A stretch of DNA of 8,810 bases from an uncultured Collinsella sp. (lineage in GTDB: Bacteria; Actinomycetota; Coriobacteriia; Coriobacteriales; Coriobacteriaceae), in contig CAAENW010000144.1 of NCBI GenBank assembly GCA_900757265.1, positions 1-8,810 of the forward strand. Direction: 5' to 3'. The stretch's first letter is position 1. Every line of letters begins with the position of its first letter. This document shows, piece after piece, positions 5,628 to 8,810 of this stretch. The position numbers were made by a program, and so were the translations under genes. Under the pieces are notes generated by a model. The model searched no databases. It saw only the letters and a list, made by a program, of their open reading frames with translations, and had not been told where the DNA came from.

Positions 5628-8072
5628 GTGAACGCCTTTGACCGCTACGCCCCGTTTATCCAAGACTTCATCTACTCCCACGATTGGGAGAGCTTGCGCT
5701 CTATCCAGGTTGCGGCGGCAGATGCCATCTTCAACACACAGGACAATGTGCTCCTGACGGCATCCACGGCTTCCGGCAAAACCGAGGCAGCCTTCTTTCC
5801 CATCCTGACCGAGTTTTGGGAGAACCCGCCCGCAAGCGTGGGCGCCCTCTACATTGGCCCCCTCAAGGCGCTCATCAACGACCAATTCTTCCGCCTCAAC
5901 GACCTGTGCGAAGAAGCCGATATCCCCGTCTGGCACTGGCATGGCGATGTCTCGCAATCACACAAGGCCAAACTCATCAAAAAACCGAGCGGCATCCTAC
6001 AGATTACGCCCGAGTCGCTCGAGGCACTCCTGATCCATAAGCACATGGCGATCCCGCGCATGTTTTGCGACCTGCGCTATGTGGTTATCGACGAAGTCCA
6101 TTCGCTCATGCGCGGCGACCGCGGCGGGCAGACGCTCTGTCTTATCGAGCGCCTCTCGCGCATGGCAGGCGTGCAGCCCCGCCGCATTGGCCTTTCGGCC
6201 ACCATCGGCGACCCCGAGCGCACGGGCGCCTTTCTCTCGCAGGGAACGGGGCGCGACTGCGTTATCCCCCGCTTTGAGGAACCGCGCCGCGTGTGGCGCA
6301 TCTCCATGGAGCACTTCTACAACTCGGGCCCCCAGGCTCAGCAGCGGGGATTCATGGGCACAGGTCCTCAAGAGGCCGAAGTACTCGCGTGCGAGCGCAT
6401 CGAGGCAGCGGTATCCGCGGCGCTGCCCGCCGGCGCCCAAGACATGCGTCACAGCGGACAGCTCACACAAGAGGAGCGCCATCAACGTCGTGAGCGGGCA
6501 CGGGGCAAGGCCGCTCCCAAGGACCGCCAAACTTCCTCGGCCCCCGAGGGCGAAGTCGACATCCCACGAGCGACCGAGCAGGCGCTTCTCAACCCCACCG
6601 ACACGGCGCCCGACAACGCCGACCCCGGCATGGGCTATATCTTCGAACACACCCGCGGCCGCAAATGCCTGGTCTTTGCCAACTCGCGCGAGGAGGCAGA
6701 GGCCGTATGCTCCATGCTGCGTAGCTACTGCGAGAGCCGGCACGAGCCCGACCGCTTTCTCATCCACCACGGCAATCTTTCGGCATCGCTGCGCGAGACG
6801 GCAGAAGAGCTCATGCGCGACGAGGAACAGGCACAGACGACCGTCACCACCTCTACGCTGGAGCTCGGTATCGATATCGGCCGCCTGGAGCGCGCCTTCC
6901 AGATTGACGCGCCGTTTACCGTCAGCTCCTTTTTGCAGCGCATGGGGCGCACAGGCCGTCGCGATCTTCCGCCCGAGATGTGGTTTGTCATGCGCGAGGA
7001 AGAGCCCGAGCCGCGCACGATGATGCCCGAAACCATTCCCTGGAAGCTCCTGCAGGGTATCGCGCTCGTACAACTCTATCGCGAGGAAAAGTGGGTCGAG
7101 CCACCCGAGCTCGATCGTCTCCCCTACAGCCTGCTCTATCACCAGACTATGTCGACCCTCGCCAGCACCGGCGAGCTCACGCCGGCCGAACTTACCCAGC
7201 GCGTGCTCACGCTCAGCTATTTCCACCGTGTCTCGGCAGACGATTACCGTGTGCTGCTACGTCACCTCATTAAGATCGACCATATCCAGGTCACCGAAGG
7301 TGGCGGGCTCATCGTGGGTCTCGCGGGCGAGCGCATCATCAACAACTTTAAGTTCTACGCCGTGTTCCAGGAAAACGAGGAGTTTACCGTCCGGAGCGAA
7401 TCGGCCGAGCTGGGCACGATCGTTAATCCGCCCCCGCCCGGTGAGCGCATCGCCATCGCCGGACACTGCTGGATTGTCGAGGAAGTGGACTGGAAGCGCC
7501 ACACTGTCTTTGCCACGCAGGTCAAGGGCCGGGTGCCGGCCTACTTTGGCGACTGCCCCGGCGACATTAACACGCATGTGCTCGAGCGTATGCGCCAAGC
7601 GCTCACTGAGCACGCAGCATATCCGTACCTTATGGGTAACGCACGGGCTCGCTTGGCGCAGGCTCGTCATACCGCCGAGATTTCGGGCGCGGGAACTAAG
7701 CCGCTCATCAATCTGGGTGGCGACACCTGGGTGCTCTTCCCCTGGTTGGGCAGCTACGCCTTCCTAGCACTCGAGCGCATGCTTAAAATCAAATGCGCCG
7801 CTGAGCTGGGCCTTCGCGGACTCGACCCGTCACGCCCGTACTTTATGCAATTTAAGATGAAGGCCGACGAAGAGATGTTCTTTGAGGTGCTCGCCGCCGA
7901 AGCCGAGAAGGACTTCGATCCCATCGAGCTCGTCTATCCCGGCGAGGTGCCTTTCTTTGATCGTTACGATGAGTTCGTTCCCGAAGAGCTCGTGCGCAAG
8001 GGCTTTGCCGAAGGCGTGCTCGACATCGAGGGTATGAAGCAGCGCGTTCTCAGCTGGCGCGACCACGCCTAA
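5628..8072 (+). CDS. brxHI-like: Lhr/BrxHI-like DEAD/DEAH superfamily 2 helicase
   Basis: This encodes 814 residues from GTG 5628. All the main SF2 motifs are intact: motif I TASTASGKT (44-52), Ia GPLKAL (77-82), Ib TPESLE (127-132), II DEVH (155-158), III SAT (190-192), IV VFANSREEAE (349-358), V TTSTLELGIDIG (407-418) and VI QRMGRTGRR (437-445). The region after motif VI contains helical winged-helix-like segments and a beta-rich part (GERIAIAGHCWIVEEVDW, about 605-622) as in Lhr-type helicases. I infer an ATP-driven DNA (or RNA:DNA) translocase acting with the BrxD-like ATPase upstream. An insertion of about 80-110 residues rich in charged amino acids (roughly 230-336) separates the two RecA domains. 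The 116-base gap before it contains a repeat, but same-strand order and the strong ribosome binding site support a common operon. It is not a UvrB, RecQ or RecG type, because the motif V-VI spacing and the DEVH box fit the Lhr group better. Confidence 0.88.
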   Translation: MNAFDRYAPFIQDFIYSHDWESLRSIQVAAADAIFNTQDNVLLTASTASGKTEAAFFPILTEFWENPPASVGALYIGPLKALINDQFFRLNDLCEEADIPVWHWHGDVSQSHKAKLIKKPSGILQITPESLEALLIHKHMAIPRMFCDLRYVVIDEVHSLMRGDRGGQTLCLIERLSRMAGVQPRRIGLSATIGDPERTGAFLSQGTGRDCVIPRFEEPRRVWRISMEHFYNSGPQAQQRGFMGTGPQEAEVLACERIEAAVSAALPAGAQDMRHSGQLTQEERHQRRERARGKAAPKDRQTSSAPEGEVDIPRATEQALLNPTDTAPDNADPGMGYIFEHTRGRKCLVFANSREEAEAVCSMLRSYCESRHEPDRFLIHHGNLSASLRETAEELMRDEEQAQTTVTTSTLELGIDIGRLERAFQIDAPFTVSSFLQRMGRTGRRDLPPEMWFVMREEEPEPRTMMPETIPWKLLQGIALVQLYREEKWVEPPELDRLPYSLLYHQTMSTLASTGELTPAELTQRVLTLSYFHRVSADDYRVLLRHLIKIDHIQVTEGGGLIVGLAGERIINNFKFYAVFQENEEFTVRSESAELGTIVNPPPPGERIAIAGHCWIVEEVDWKRHTVFATQVKGRVPAYFGDCPGDINTHVLERMRQALTEHAAYPYLMGNARARLAQARHTAEISGAGTKPLINLGGDTWVLFPWLGSYAFLALERMLKIKCAAELGLRGLDPSRPYFMQFKMKADEEMFFEVLAAEAEKDFDPIELVYPGEVPFFDRYDEFVPEELVRKGFAEGVLDIEGMKQRVLSWRDHA

Positions 8073-8080
8073 GACCAGTC

Positions 8081-8108
8081 TTTTTGGGACGGGGAAACTT
8101 ATTTGTCG
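8081..8108. repeat. Variant copy of the AT-rich repeat at the convergent gene junction
   Basis: TTTTTGGGACGGGGAAACTTATTTGTCG shares GGGAC(A/G)GG and TTATTT with the copy at 5516-5550, with four more bases between those blocks. It fills most of the 26-base space between the two convergent stop codons and includes the stop (8099-8101) of the minus-strand gene. No stable hairpin with a T-run was found, so I do not call it a terminator. Confidence 0.4.
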
Positions 8109-8810
8109 TGAAGGACGATGCCGAGGAAGTCGGCGTCGAAGGGCACGGCTTCGGCAAAAGCGTAGTCGCCGTCGCTGGCGACGAGCAGGTAGTTCTCCTC
8201 GCCGCCGAACTCCGCATCGCCACATGGGACCACCCAGGCGTGGGCGAATACCTCGAGTGCCGTGGCAGCGCAGTCGCGCAGGAACGTCACATCGCTCCCC
8301 TCGTTTGCGCTCACGCTATTGGCCACGTAGATACCCCCGGGGTTCAGGCTGCCTCGCACCAAACGCAGAGCCGCAACCGTTGCCAGCTCGCGCACGGGCT
8401 CGGTACCGCCAAAGCAATCGCTCACGACCACGTCGTAGCGACGATGGCCCACGCTCGTCACACCCAGATACGAGCGAGCCTCAGCGGTAATCACTCGCAG
8501 GCGATCGCCCACCGCGTGCTCCAGCTCATCCAGGTAGAACCAGCGCCGCGCCAAGCGTGTTACCTCTCCGTCATACTCGATAACGTCCATGCGCAGGCCC
8601 TCGTGCGACATCAGCGCAAATTTGGGATAGGCAAACCCGCCGCCACCTAGCATAAGCATGCGGTCGATGCCGTGACCATAAGCGTCGCGCATTGCATCCT
8701 CGGCCTCAAACACGTCGTCAAACGCACGATAGTACGCAAAGACGGGCTCTGCCCAACGCTCGCCAACGTAACTCGCGCTTTGGTAGACGCCGCCTTGCAC
8801 CAGCACGCGA
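8099..8810 (-). CDS. Spermidine-synthase-fold (SAM-binding) protein, 5' end outside the window
   Basis: The minus-strand frame is open to the right edge and reads RVLVQGGVYQSASYVGERW at its visible start. In spermidine-synthase-like proteins this kind of segment lies inside the protein, so the true start is probably beyond base 8810. The Rossmann SAM/dcSAM-binding features are MLMLGGGGFAYP (50-61, counted from GTG at 8806-8804), an acidic strand end VIEYDGE (75-81), YDVVVSDCFGG (124-134) and LNPGGIYVANSV (154-165). The first Asp of the usual D-x-x-DP catalytic motif is present (Asp130), but CFGG replaces the rest. That argues for a methyltransferase-like or uncharacterised member over a typical polyamine aminopropyltransferase. 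The visible part is about 236 residues. The gene converges with the helicase gene and is not part of its operon. Fold assignment is good; substrate is unknown. Confidence 0.72.
   Translation of the reverse strand, partial: RVLVQGGVYQSASYVGERWAEPVFAYYRAFDDVFEAEDAMRDAYGHGIDRMLMLGGGGFAYPKFALMSHEGLRMDVIEYDGEVTRLARRWFYLDELEHAVGDRLRVITAEARSYLGVTSVGHRRYDVVVSDCFGGTEPVRELATVAALRLVRGSLNPGGIYVANSVSANEGSDVTFLRDCAATALEVFAHAWVVPCGDAEFGGEENYLLVASDGDYAFAEAVPFDADFLGIVLHDK

Noticed and set aside
5997..7226. A 409-codon open frame on the minus strand inside the helicase gene
   Set aside because: It lies opposite intact SF2 helicase motifs, shows no recognisable domain and has a composition typical of a reverse-frame shadow in GC-rich coding DNA.
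2460..8072. A complete BREX or a classical tellurite-resistance cluster
   Set aside because: No PglZ, PglX, PglW, BrxA, BrxB or BrxL, and no TerC, TerD or TerZ type gene, is present. Only the BrxD/BrxHI-like pair and Ter-associated domains are supported.
8073..8098. Bidirectional intrinsic terminator between the convergent genes
   Set aside because: There is a short T-run at 8081-8085, but no stable GC-rich stem precedes it on either strand.

Overview
The window reads as a chromosomal segment of a GC-rich Gram-positive bacterium. I infer a Coriobacteriia member, probably Collinsella or a close relative. The reasons are strong AGGAGG-type ribosome binding sites, Gram-positive secreted and anchored surface proteins, and a short AT-rich element (CCAAAAAGGGACAGG followed by TTTATTTTGG) that I recall as widespread in Collinsella. 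No rRNA, tRNA, CRISPR array, integrase or transposase is visible, so the genus is an inference and not a demonstrated assignment.

Layout, left to right. (1) Bases 1-1537 hold a surface-protein pair: the last 28 codons of an upstream gene ending in a membrane-anchor-like tail, then 18 bases later a 476-residue exported protein of unknown function with two CxxC motifs. (2) Bases 1538-1655 are a short AT-rich intergenic stretch with small inverted repeats, followed by a DUF554-family integral membrane protein (1656-2372). (3) Bases 2373-2459 carry a plausible promoter and two mutually exclusive 8-bp inverted-repeat pairings. They lead into a three-gene operon at 2460-8072: a TerB_N/TerB_C-type protein, a BrxD-like P-loop ATPase overlapping it by 8 bases, and, after a 116-base gap carrying the short repeat, an Lhr/BrxHI-like DEAD/DEAH helicase. 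(4) On the opposite strand, converging with only 26 bases between stop codons, is a spermidine-synthase-fold protein that runs off the right edge.

The most interesting part is the operon at 2460-8072. An ATPase of the BrxC/BrxD family next to an Lhr-like helicase is the accessory module of some BREX phage-defence systems, and Ter-domain proteins have been linked to DNA-processing stress systems. Here the three genes form a self-contained unit. No PglZ phosphatase, PglX methyltransferase, PglW kinase, BrxL or nuclease is visible, and both flanks carry unrelated genes. My working inference is a compact DNA-translocating or DNA-remodelling complex for defence or genome maintenance: the TerB-like protein as scaffold or sensor, the BrxD-like protein as ATP-driven loader, and the helicase as the motor.

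No gene in the window shows a frameshift or an internal stop. The upstream anchor-tail gene and the spermidine-synthase-like gene are cut by the window edges.
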